NCBI GenBank assembly: GCA_937901345.1
Contig: CALCHM010000051.1
Coordinates: forward strand, 1-14,552
Direction of reading: 5' to 3'
Source: an uncultured Prevotella sp.
GTDB taxonomy: Bacteria; Bacteroidota; Bacteroidia; Bacteroidales; Bacteroidaceae
DNA length: 14,552 nt
A model generated the notes under the pieces. It was not told the origin of the DNA. It saw nothing but the letters and a program-made list of their open reading frames with translations, and ran no database searches. This document shows positions 1 to 7,058 of this stretch, piece by piece. A program made the translations under genes and the position numbers. The number at the start of each line of letters is the position of its first letter. Positions within the stretch are counted from its first letter, which is position 1.

Positions 1-137
1 CCCAAAGGGCGGAGGGGTCTGTAGTAGAGGGTAAACTTCTATATTATTGCCTTTATTTTTTGCCGATGTGGTTGCTTTTTCCCCGAGTAAGCACCCTTAC
101 ACCTCACTCATGCTAACTTGCGCAGACTATTTGACCC

Positions 138-191
138 TTTTCTAATGCAAAGATACAACACGCGCGCGTGTTGTATCTTTGCATTAGAAAA
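138..191. repeat. Perfect 54-bp palindrome with no spacer
   Basis: Two 27-base arms are exact reverse complements and meet at the centre (between 164 and 165) in CGCGCGCG (161-168). Each arm contains TATCTTTGCA read outward, which matches the Bacteroidales -7 consensus TAnnTTTG; the copies are at 174-181 on the + strand and at the mirror position on the - strand. No -33 element lies 19 bases upstream of either copy, so promoter activity is uncertain. It may be a remnant of abutting mobile-element ends, a protein-binding site or a bidirectional hairpin. Confidence 0.9.
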
Positions 192-328
192 CGCACGGAC
201 AGGCGCCCTCCGCACGTTTTTGAGGATCGGAGGACTCCGAGACCTCCGACCCTCTCCGCCCCCTCCAACCTCACTCCTCACCTCAACACATTTCGCCACC
301 TTAAAGCGTGAAAGAGCAGAATTATTTG

Positions 329-336
329 TATCTTTG
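329..336 (+). promoter_or_regulatory. Putative -7 promoter element for the DUF4923 gene
   Basis: TATCTTTG matches the Bacteroidales -7 consensus TAnnTTTG and is followed by CG. It would place transcription start about 45 bases before the ATG at 388. No clear TTTG is found 19-21 bases upstream, so only half of the promoter is supported. Confidence 0.5.
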
Positions 337-387
337 CGAAACGATAAACAAATTCATTACATACACCACCTAAACAATCCATTAAGT

Positions 388-1032
388 ATGATTAAAAAGA
401 TTCTCCTCTCCATGCTCCTTCTGAGTGTAGCATCAACCGCTTCGGCGCAATTTGACGTGCTTAGCAAACTCTCAAAGGTTGTTTCGTCAAAGACCTCATC
501 AGGCGGAGAACAAGACAAAAACGGTTTGGGTGCACTCTTGGGGGCTGTGCTCGGTAATTCAACCCTTGCCGAAACCGATGTCAACGGCACATGGAACTAT
601 CAAGGCATCGATTGTGTGTTTGAAACCGAAAGCTACTTGCTTAAGGCAGGTGGGGAAATTGCCGCCACTAAGGTGGAAGAAAAAATAGACGAGACAGTCA
701 CGAAATTAGGCGTGAAGAAGGGTACGCTCTCATTCACTTTTAATCAAGACAAAACATTCACCATCAACGTGAAAGGACGTACGGTGAAGGGCACTTATGC
801 CCTGGATATGGAAAAGAAGTGTGTGACGCTCACTTACCTCAACGGTGTTGCCACCATCACGCCTGTTATCGTAAAAAGCGGAAAAACCCTGAGTTTGCTT
901 TACGATGCCGATAAGTTCTTCAATTTCCTGGTCACCATCTCGGCCACATCAAAGAATACTACGGTGTCAACCATCAGCAAATTCCTTAGTTCGTATGATG
1001 GCATGCTTATCGGCATGGAGTTGCAACAATAA
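388..1032 (+). CDS. Secreted DUF4923 family protein
   Basis: A 214-residue protein with a typical signal peptide: basic start (MIKK), hydrophobic stretch to about residue 16, then ASTASAQ, consistent with cleavage after ASA, so it should be exported. The rest resembles DUF4923 proteins of Bacteroides and Prevotella as I remember them: a low-complexity Ser/Gly linker, a G-T-W motif (GTWNYQG) opening a lipocalin-like beta region, FTFNQDKTFTINVKGRTVKGTYALD in the middle, and a C-terminal helix with SSYDGM. There is no lipobox cysteine after the signal. The frame stays open upstream to 118, but the part before 388 is translated palindrome and repeat, so the ATG at 388 is chosen. The molecular function is unknown. 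It has its own -7 motif and is probably transcribed separately from the next gene. Confidence 0.85.
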   Translation: MIKKILLSMLLLSVASTASAQFDVLSKLSKVVSSKTSSGGEQDKNGLGALLGAVLGNSTLAETDVNGTWNYQGIDCVFETESYLLKAGGEIAATKVEEKIDETVTKLGVKKGTLSFTFNQDKTFTINVKGRTVKGTYALDMEKKCVTLTYLNGVATITPVIVKSGKTLSLLYDADKFFNFLVTISATSKNTTVSTISKFLSSYDGMLIGMELQQ

Positions 1033-1072
1033 CATAAACGGGTGATGATTTTGCTATAGGTGCCCTAAAAAT

Positions 1073-1103
1073 TTTGTGTTTTGACGCTTTTGCATTAATT
1101 TCG
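1073..1103 (+). promoter_or_regulatory. Promoter of the GT-DUF4922-SpoIID gene
   Basis: A -33 TTTG (1073-1076) and a -7 TAATTTCG (1096-1103, one mismatch to TAnnTTTG) are separated by exactly 19 bases, the Bacteroidales sigma-ABfr arrangement. The expected transcription start is near 1110, giving a leader of about 26 bases before the ATG at 1136. Confidence 0.6.
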
Positions 1104-1135
1104 CACTCAAGTATGTCTTTCATGCAATTTTTGAT

Positions 1136-2209
1136 ATGAAACATAAAATAGACTTTTTCTTGACTTGGACGGAAAGTCCAGAACTTCGCAATACCGCCTC
1201 GTTGCTTGCTCAGAGCGATGTGGTGAACCATCTGTATGTTGTCACTTCAGCACGTGATGAAGAAGAGTTTGACGTGGCTAAGAATGTGAGTGTATTGCAT
1301 GCCGACAATGTCACAGGTACAAAGTTCTTGCGTAAGGTAGTTTCGTGTGCAAAAGCAGATTATATAGCCTTATATCTCAAGTCGCAACCCTTGCAATTGG
1401 GCTATCGTTGCATGGAGCGCTTGTGTCAAGCGGCTGAAGACTCGCATGCCGTTATGGTGTATGCCGACCATTATAGCGTGAAGCATGGCGTGAGAGAAGA
1501 AAGTCCGAAGATTGCCTATCAAGAAGGTAGCGTGCGAGATGATTTTGACTTTGGCGGTTTAGTGTTGATACGCACCAGCGCGTTGAAGTCCTTCTTCGAA
1601 ATGGACAAAGTGGGGCGTTATCGCTATGCCGCATTTTATGCCTTGCGCCTCCATTTATCGCGCATAGGCACCCTGTTTCATCTCAATGAATACCTCTACA
1701 CGGAGGTGGAACAAGACTTGCGTACGAGCGGCGAGAAGCAATTTGACTATGTCAATCCCGCCAATCGTGACGTGCAATTAGAGAATGAGCGCGCTTGTAC
1801 CGACCACTTGAAGCGCATTGGTGCCTATTTGGCGCCAGATGAATTTGACGACCTTCCGCACGATAACACCGTTTACCCCGTAGAAGCGAGTGTGATAATC
1901 CCCGTGCGCAATCGTGTGCGCACCATTCGTGATGCCATAGAGAGCGTCTTATCGCAGAAGGCAGAGTTTGAGTACAATCTCATTATCGTTGACAATCATA
2001 GCGATGATGGCACCACGGAGATTGTGCGCGAATACGCCTCGGATGCGCGCGTTGTGCATCTCATTCCCGAGCCAACCGATTTGGGCATCGGTGGGTGTTG
2101 GGACTTGGCGGTGAGAAGTGCGCATTGCGGACGTTATGCCGTTCAGTTAGACTCCGACGACTTGGATGCTTCAGAACATACGTTGGCGCTCATCGTAGAG
2201 GCATGGTGA
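1136..2209 (+). CDS. N-terminal part of frameshifted GT2/DUF4922/SpoIID protein
   Basis: 357 residues ending at a TGA inside what should be a longer protein. Residues 1 to about 245 are a family-specific region containing DDFDFGGLVLIRTSAL and ASGEKQFDYVNP-like sequence (here TSGEKQFDYVNP). From about residue 250 a GT-A glycosyltransferase family 2 fold begins: SVIIPVRNR with IESVL, then DNHSDDGT, then the metal/nucleotide-sugar site DSDDLD (residues 339-344). The domain is cut at IVEAW and the stop at 2207-2209; the missing continuation (MVIGSYRM and on) is found in another frame from 2203. No signal peptide or membrane segment is visible, so a cytoplasmic location is expected. The start ATG follows a well-spaced promoter; no Shine-Dalgarno is seen. 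Bacteroides relatives that I recall run through this point as one protein of about 1,280 residues, so this is either a recent loss, a sequencing or assembly error, or a translationally coupled split gene. Confidence 0.8.
   Translation: MKHKIDFFLTWTESPELRNTASLLAQSDVVNHLYVVTSARDEEEFDVAKNVSVLHADNVTGTKFLRKVVSCAKADYIALYLKSQPLQLGYRCMERLCQAAEDSHAVMVYADHYSVKHGVREESPKIAYQEGSVRDDFDFGGLVLIRTSALKSFFEMDKVGRYRYAAFYALRLHLSRIGTLFHLNEYLYTEVEQDLRTSGEKQFDYVNPANRDVQLENERACTDHLKRIGAYLAPDEFDDLPHDNTVYPVEASVIIPVRNRVRTIRDAIESVLSQKAEFEYNLIIVDNHSDDGTTEIVREYASDARVVHLIPEPTDLGIGGCWDLAVRSAHCGRYAVQLDSDDLDASEHTLALIVEAW
2195..2209 (+). other. Frameshift site within the glycosyltransferase domain
   Basis: The upstream frame reads V-E-A-W-stop (stop 2207-2209), while the downstream frame reads M-V-I-G-S-Y from 2203. 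Relatives, as I remember them, have about seven more residues (like AFYKQKAA) between the V-D/E-A and the M-V-V/I-G-S-Y. The simplest reading is a deletion of about 19-22 bases, possibly between short direct copies of GGCAT, that also changed the frame. The ATG at 2203 overlaps the stop, so restart by translational coupling is possible. Confidence 0.65.
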
Positions 2210-4977
2210 TAGGGAGCTATCGCATGGTTGATATGCACTTACAAACCTTGCCTCCAGGACTCATCGATCATAAGGAGTGGACACCCGATAATGGACGCAA
2301 TAACGCATTGCGTATTAATGGGTTGGGAGCACCTCGTGCATTCAATACTTCGTTGCTCCGCCGCATCGGTTTTCCCAATACCAGTTATGGCGAGGACTAT
2401 GCCTTAGGATTGGCCTTTTCGCGCCATTTCCGCATCGGACGCATCTATGAAGAACTCTATCTATGCAGACGTTGGGAAGGCAATTCAGACGCCGCATTGT
2501 CGCCCGTAAAGGTGAACCGCAACAATGCCTATAAAGACCGCTTGCGCACACTCGAAATAAGCGCACGCCGACAACTTAATGAACGTTGGAATCATGCAAC
2601 AACACAAGACGAAGTCTTAGACTTCTTTGCACGTCAACTCGAAACATGGGCAGAGGCGCGTGAACGCGTAGAAAACTTGCAAAATAACGTGCAAATGCGC
2701 TTGTTGGAAACGGAGGAATACATGCTGACCGTGCAATACAATCCCTCGCGCATCATTTCAACGGCCGCAAAGTTAGATAAGAAGGAAATCAAGAAACGCC
2801 CCTGCTTCTTGTGTGATAAAAACCGACCTGAAGCGCAAATGGAATTGCCCGTAGAAGGACATTTCCAAGTGTTGGTGAACCCATTCCCCATCTTGCCCTA
2901 CCATTTAACCCTGCCTACACGCCGACATGTGCCACAAACGCTTGAAAGTTTGTTCCCCTTGTTTGGAAAAATGGCCTGGCAGATGCCCGACTTCTTCGTC
3001 TTTTACAACGGTCCGCATTGTGGCGCTTCAGCCCCCGACCATGCCCACTTACAAGCAGGACATCGCGGAGTAGTGCCCATTGAGCGCGACTGGAAATTTT
3101 ATGAGACAAAGTTAGAAAAAGTATTCCCCCTGACACCACGCGAAAATGCCGAGTTAGACGAGATGGGCTATACATCCGCCCATGCGGGGGTGTACCAGTT
3201 GCATGGATATGCCTGCCCAGCATTCGTTGTGAAGGGGTGTCAGTTAGAGACCGACTATTACTTGCTCAAGAAATTATTGACCGCACAAGCGATGGTGCAA
3301 GGGTGCGCCAATAATGTAGAACCCGACGTGAATATCTTAGGGTGGCGACAAGAGGGCGCTCCTGGCGAAGGTGATCAAGTGGTGTTTGTGGTTTTCCCAC
3401 GTAGGAAGCATCGCCCAGATTGTTATTTCGCAAGCGGCAAACATCAATTTATCATCAGCCCCGGAAGCATCGATATGGGCGGATTGCTCATTACGCCACG
3501 TGAGGAAGATTATGAGAAATTAACTCCCAAAATAGCGTCGGCAATATTGAGCGAAGTGGGTATCACCGAATCAGAAGCATCGCAAATCGTAAAACGCTTG
3601 CACACCAAGCGCTCAAAGACCTCAACCGATGGCGCAAAGGCGTTAATTTCGCTTCGAATGCCCGAAGAACCCATGATTCAAGTGGGAATACTCTCAGAAG
3701 AGAAAATAGGTTTCCGCCTGAATGCACCCTATACGGCAAAAGGAAATGTAGTTGAGGGCGAGCAAATCGTGGAATGTAAAGATGGAGGCATCCTTTGGAA
3801 TGGCAATGTCTATAGCGAACTCAAGTTTAAACCCGCAACCGACGATGCCAGTTTTACAATCGATGAGGTTCAAATAGGAATCAATTACCATTGGCAACGA
3901 AGCGAACCCCAAACGTTTAAGGGGCAAGTGCGCATCATTGTTGAAGAAGAAAAACTCGTGCTTATCAATAAATTGCCCATTGAAGATTATCTGAAGAGCG
4001 TTATTAGTAGCGAAATGAGCGCTACCGCCTCTTTAGAACTCCTCAAGGCACATGCCGTGATTAGTAGAAGTTGGCTCTTAGCACAGATGCAACATCGTGA
4101 GCGTCAAGAAGGACGCTCGGGAGGCTTCTTTAGTTTCCAGCGTAAGGGCGATGAGTTTATACGATGGTACGATCGTGAAGACCACACCCTCTTTGACGTT
4201 TGTGCCGACGATCATTGTCAACGCTATCAGGGTATTACCCGTCAAACATCGCCGCTTGTAGATAAGGCGGTAGAGGCTACACGTGCAATGGTGTTGGTGA
4301 GCGATGGTGAAGTGTGTGATGCGCGCTTCTCGAAGTGTTGTGGCGGCATAACAGAGCGCTATTCAACCTGTTGGGAAGATAAAGACCTCCCTTATTTGCA
4401 CCCCGTACACGATGTTCCAGCAGATGTCCAGATGCCCAATCAGGCAATTGGAGCGGAAACCTTTGATTTCGATCGCTGGATTCGCACCAATCCCGATTCC
4501 TTCTGTAATACGGAAGACAAGCAATTGCTCTCGCAAGTGTTAAACGATTATGACTTAGAGACAAAGGACTTCTATCGTTGGCAGGTAGCATACACGCAAG
4601 AAGAGTTGTCAAAATTGCTTTCAGAGCGTTGTGAAGAAGATTTCGGTGAAATACTTGACCTTCAACCCGTTGAGCGTGGCGCAAGTGGGCGTATTAAGAA
4701 ATTACGCATCGTTGGCACCAAGAAGCAACTCACCATCGGTAAGGAACTTGAAATTCGCCGAGCCCTCTCTGAGAGTCATTTGTATAGTTCCGCCTTCTCC
4801 GTTGAATTAAGTGACGTGGTCGAGGGCGTTCCCCAGCGCTTTACGCTATATGGCGCAGGGTGGGGGCATGGCGTAGGACTTTGCCAGATAGGTGCCGCCG
4901 TTATGGCCGAACGCGGATATACCTATGACGAAATCCTGCTTCACTATTACAAAGACGCACAATTGCATAAACTATAA
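2203..4977 (+). CDS. C-terminal part of frameshifted protein: GT2 end, DUF4922 (HIT-like), SpoIID
   Basis: 924 residues if counted from the ATG at 2203 (the frame is open from 2095). Residues 1 to about 135 finish the GT-A glycosyltransferase domain (GSYRM, PPGLIDHKEWT, RINGLGAPRAF, NTSYGEDYALGL, LYLCRRWEGNSDAAL). Residues from about 180 to 460 match DUF4922, a HIT/GalT-like fold: CFLC at 201-204 looks like half of a zinc site, and HAHLQ at 280-284 resembles the HxHxQ catalytic motif of nucleotidyltransferases and phosphorylases; FPRRKHRPDCY and SPGSIDMGGLLITPREED follow. From about 510 onward is a SpoIID/LytB domain: LPIEDYLKSVISSEM with presumed catalytic Glu604, AHAVISRSWLL, a cysteine-rich CADDHCQRYQG / RFSKCCGG region, and near the end GWGHGVGLCQIGA. 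SpoIID proteins are lytic transglycosylases for peptide-free glycan strands. Whether this part is translated depends on the frameshift upstream. An AmpG-like permease follows 78 bases later. Confidence 0.85.
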   Translation: MVIGSYRMVDMHLQTLPPGLIDHKEWTPDNGRNNALRINGLGAPRAFNTSLLRRIGFPNTSYGEDYALGLAFSRHFRIGRIYEELYLCRRWEGNSDAALSPVKVNRNNAYKDRLRTLEISARRQLNERWNHATTQDEVLDFFARQLETWAEARERVENLQNNVQMRLLETEEYMLTVQYNPSRIISTAAKLDKKEIKKRPCFLCDKNRPEAQMELPVEGHFQVLVNPFPILPYHLTLPTRRHVPQTLESLFPLFGKMAWQMPDFFVFYNGPHCGASAPDHAHLQAGHRGVVPIERDWKFYETKLEKVFPLTPRENAELDEMGYTSAHAGVYQLHGYACPAFVVKGCQLETDYYLLKKLLTAQAMVQGCANNVEPDVNILGWRQEGAPGEGDQVVFVVFPRRKHRPDCYFASGKHQFIISPGSIDMGGLLITPREEDYEKLTPKIASAILSEVGITESEASQIVKRLHTKRSKTSTDGAKALISLRMPEEPMIQVGILSEEKIGFRLNAPYTAKGNVVEGEQIVECKDGGILWNGNVYSELKFKPATDDASFTIDEVQIGINYHWQRSEPQTFKGQVRIIVEEEKLVLINKLPIEDYLKSVISSEMSATASLELLKAHAVISRSWLLAQMQHRERQEGRSGGFFSFQRKGDEFIRWYDREDHTLFDVCADDHCQRYQGITRQTSPLVDKAVEATRAMVLVSDGEVCDARFSKCCGGITERYSTCWEDKDLPYLHPVHDVPADVQMPNQAIGAETFDFDRWIRTNPDSFCNTEDKQLLSQVLNDYDLETKDFYRWQVAYTQEELSKLLSERCEEDFGEILDLQPVERGASGRIKKLRIVGTKKQLTIGKELEIRRALSESHLYSSAFSVELSDVVEGVPQRFTLYGAGWGHGVGLCQIGAAVMAERGYTYDEILLHYYKDAQLHKL

Positions 4978-4995
4978 AAGGTATCGTAATGTTAT

Positions 4996-5031
4996 AATCG
5001 GAGAGTTCTGACGTTTCAGAGTTCTCCGATT
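4996..5031 (+). terminator. Hairpin, possible terminator after the SpoIID gene
   Basis: A 16-base-pair stem, including two G-U pairs, with a four-base loop (CGTT) starts 18 bases after the stop at 4977. The outer arms are AATCGGAGA and TCTCCGATT. The following bases are only moderately T-rich (TGTTTCAATCTCT), so it may be a weak terminator or an attenuating/processing hairpin before the permease gene at 5056. Confidence 0.55.
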
Positions 5032-5055
5032 GTTTCAATCTCTTAGGCATTCAAG

Positions 5056-6312
5056 ATGAAAATTAAGAAATCTCCTTGGTCGTGGGTTCCTTCGCTCTAT
5101 TTAGCCGAGGGTTTACCAAATGTCATTGTGCTCACGGTGGCATTGATTATGTTTAAGCGTTTTGGGTTAGACAATGCGCAATCTTCATTTTATGTGGCAT
5201 GGTTGTATTTGCCATGGGTGATAAAGCCCTTCTGGAGTCCGTTTGTAGAGCATTTTCGCACAAAGCGCTGGTGGATTCTCACGATGCAAACGCTTATTGC
5301 CGTGTCGCTTGCGGGGATAGGATTATCCATCCCTACAACGTCGTTCATGCAATGGTCGCTCGTCTTTTTGTGGCTCATAGCTTTTAGTAGCGCTACGCAT
5401 GACATCGCCGCCGATGGGTTTTATATGCTTCAATTATCCACACATGAGCAGGCACTTTATGTAGGACTTCGCAATACATTTTATCGCATTGCTAACATTA
5501 CGGGGCAAGGTTTGTTAGTGTATTTAGCGGGTCAATTTGAAACGATTTTTGGCGAACCTATTCAAGCATGGAGCGTTACTTTCATGATAGCCGCGGGTTT
5601 GTTCTTCATAATTGCGTGCTATCATTGGTACCTATTGCCCCATCCAACGAAGGATGTGTCGAGCAATGCCGCTCATAAAGGAGGAGAAGTGCTTCAAACA
5701 TTTGTAGCGTTTTTCAAAAAAACAGGTGTGGTTTCCGCATTGTGTTTCATGTTGCTTTACCGTCTTCCTGAGGCACTCCTTACGCCAATTAGTAAATTAT
5801 TTATTTTAGAACCCATAGAAAAAGGAGGGTTAGGATTGACCACCCAGCAAGTAGGGATTATTTCAGGAACCGTAGGTGTTATAGGTTTGCTTCTTGGTGG
5901 CATCCTTGGAGGCGTTGCCATCGCAAAAGATGGTTTCGGTCATTGGAAATGGCCCATGGTTGCCGCCATATCAATCCCCAATATTGTTTACGTATATATG
6001 GCCTATTTCGTTCCAGACAATCTTGGCATCATAGGGTCGTGTATATTCGTTGAGCAATTTGGTTATGGATTTGGTTTTACCGCCTACATGATGTTCTTGC
6101 TCTACTTTGCCAAGGGACAATCAGAAACCGCACACTATGCCTTTTGTACGGGATTTATGGCGCTTAGTATGATGTTGCCAGGGTTGTTTGCAGGTCATTT
6201 GCAAAATATGCTCGGTTATACCTCCTTCTTTATCCTTGTCTGTCTCTTGTGTCCTATAACTTGCGTGGTGACAAAGTGCGTGCATGTAGATTCTGATTTT
6301 GGGAATAAATAA
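5056..6312 (+). CDS. AmpG-like MFS transporter
   Basis: A 418-residue, very hydrophobic protein with about a dozen membrane segments by eye. It resembles the AmpG branch of the major facilitator superfamily: YLAEGLPNVI (residues 15-24) at the end of the first helix, YLPWVIKPFWSPFVE (51-65) in helix 2, and THDIAADGFYML (114-125), all equivalents of motifs in AmpG permeases. AmpG imports GlcNAc-anhydroMurNAc peptides for cell-wall recycling; related Bacteroidales members may carry other muropeptides or sugars, so the substrate is not certain. It directly follows a SpoIID lytic-transglycosylase domain protein, which supports a role in peptidoglycan-fragment uptake by inference. The ATG at 5056 is the first in frame; no Shine-Dalgarno is evident. 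No intrinsic terminator is seen between the stop and the tRNA promoter. Length is slightly below that of E. coli AmpG. Confidence 0.8.
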   Translation: MKIKKSPWSWVPSLYLAEGLPNVIVLTVALIMFKRFGLDNAQSSFYVAWLYLPWVIKPFWSPFVEHFRTKRWWILTMQTLIAVSLAGIGLSIPTTSFMQWSLVFLWLIAFSSATHDIAADGFYMLQLSTHEQALYVGLRNTFYRIANITGQGLLVYLAGQFETIFGEPIQAWSVTFMIAAGLFFIIACYHWYLLPHPTKDVSSNAAHKGGEVLQTFVAFFKKTGVVSALCFMLLYRLPEALLTPISKLFILEPIEKGGLGLTTQQVGIISGTVGVIGLLLGGILGGVAIAKDGFGHWKWPMVAAISIPNIVYVYMAYFVPDNLGIIGSCIFVEQFGYGFGFTAYMMFLLYFAKGQSETAHYAFCTGFMALSMMLPGLFAGHLQNMLGYTSFFILVCLLCPITCVVTKCVHVDSDFGNK

Positions 6313-6361
6313 GGCTGTGCCCTTAAAAACAAACAAAATGATGTGATTTTTGTTGATTTTA

Positions 6362-6392
6362 TTTGGAGGTTAAGAAAAAAGTAGTAACTTTG
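6362..6392 (+). promoter_or_regulatory. Promoter of tRNA-Cys
   Basis: TTTG (6362-6365) and TAACTTTG (6385-6392) are both perfect matches to the Bacteroidales -33/-7 consensus with exactly 19 bases between them. Expected start is near 6399, giving a leader of roughly 23 bases before the tRNA. Confidence 0.75.
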
Positions 6393-6421
6393 CACTCGAA
6401 TTCAAAACAACGAGTTCTCTT

Positions 6422-6493
6422 GGTGGTTTGGATGAGTGGCTTAGTCACCGGTCTGCAAAACCGTTTACGGCGGTTCGAATCCGCCAACCACCT
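6422..6493 (+). tRNA. tRNA-Cys (GCA)
   Basis: Folds as a 72-base tRNA. The acceptor stem GGTGGTT (6422-6428) pairs with AACCACC (6486-6492), with discriminator T at 6493, as expected for Cys. The anticodon loop CTGCAAA (6453-6459) carries anticodon GCA. The T stem GGCGG/CCGCC encloses TTCGAAT (6469-6485). The outermost anticodon-stem pair is C-T mismatched. CCA is not encoded. It has its own promoter and terminator and is therefore a single-gene unit. Confidence 0.97.
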
Positions 6494-6498
6494 CTTAG

Positions 6499-6535
6499 AA
6501 GTGTGAATACAATCCCATGTATTCGCACTTTTTTT
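6499..6535 (+). terminator. Intrinsic terminator of tRNA-Cys
   Basis: A 13-bp stem (AAGTGTGAATACA at 6499-6511 with TGTATTCGCACTT at 6518-6530, one G-U pair) with loop ATCCCA is followed at once by a seven-T run (6529-6535). It begins six bases after the tRNA, a textbook arrangement. Confidence 0.9.
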
Positions 6536-6690
6536 GTTATCACCCATTTCCCCGTTATCACCCCATTATCTCCGTTATCACCCATTATCTCCGTTATCAC
6601 CCATTATCACCGTTATCACCCGTTATCTCCGTTATCACCCGTAACCACCCATTACCATCCATTATCATTCATTACCATCCATTATCCCCA
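6536..6690. repeat. Degenerate 19-20 bp tandem repeat (CGTTATCACCCATTATCTC)
   Basis: About seven to eight imperfect copies of a 19-20 base unit, itself made of two similar ~10-base halves (TTATCACCCA / TTATCTCCG), run from just after the tRNA terminator. Copies nearest the tRNA are the most alike; those at the right end drift to ATTACCATCC / ATTATCATTC. Frames through it are low-complexity (repeats of ITHYPL-like residues) and not gene-like. The + strand is almost free of G. Confidence 0.85.
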
Positions 6691-7058
6691 TACCTCTCGT
6701 ATTCCAGTGTTTATTTCTTGTACATTCTTGTACATTCTTGTGGATTATTTGTGCATTTCTTTCTGGATTTTGTGCGTTTAGTGCGTTAGTGACTATTTAT
6801 ATATAGTCTCATTTGCTAACTTGTTGTGTCGTTTTAAATGCAAATCAATAGTTCCTGTTGCTATAATGTCGTGGCAAAACGGTATTGTTTTTTGTGCGCA
6901 ATGTTAAAAAAATAGAAAGTATTTTCGGTATGTAGTTGAATTTTGTTAATTTTGCCAACTAAGTGTGGAATAGTCTTATTTGAGATTTCAATTTAGGGCG
7001 ATTTTCATGCAAAATGTTTTAGCGAACTAACAAATTTTTTATTTATAACTTACTTTTA
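6691..7058. promoter_or_regulatory. Intergenic region and leader before nqrA
   Basis: No gene is seen. Right after the tandem repeat there are two-and-a-half copies of a 12-base unit TTCTTGTACA(TT) around 6715-6740. The nqr promoter lies at 6924-6954. The remaining leader, about 98 bases, is A+T-rich and shows no clear riboswitch or strong hairpin by eye. Confidence 0.5.
6924..6954 (+). promoter_or_regulatory. Promoter of the nqr operon
   Basis: TTCG (6924-6927, one mismatch to TTTG) and a perfect -7 TAATTTTG (6947-6954) are separated by 19 bases. Transcription would start near 6961, leaving an untranslated leader of about 98 bases ahead of nqrA. It is the only consensus promoter seen for the six-gene operon. 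Confidence 0.65.

Larger units (their letters stand above)
1..387. other. Non-coding leader region with palindrome and pyrimidine-rich strand
   Basis: No convincing gene is seen in these 387 bases. Open frames exist on both strands, but the + strand frame only becomes protein-like from the ATG at 388, where a signal peptide starts. The stretch holds a perfect palindrome (138-191), a smaller inverted repeat with CGGAGG at 228-233 and CCTCCG at 243-248, a pyrimidine-rich + strand from about 249 to 295, and a -7 promoter motif at 329-336. The first 120 bases show nothing I recognise; they could include the tail of an upstream intergenic region. Confidence 0.6.

Noticed and set aside
118..387. 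N-terminal extension of the DUF4923 frame
   Set aside because: The frame is open but is translated from palindrome and pyrimidine-rich sequence; the ATG at 388 gives a clean signal peptide and lies downstream of a -7 motif.
6428..6789. Two overlapping + strand frames through the tRNA and repeat region
   Set aside because: They overlap tRNA-Cys and its terminator and translate the tandem repeat into low-complexity residues; not genes.
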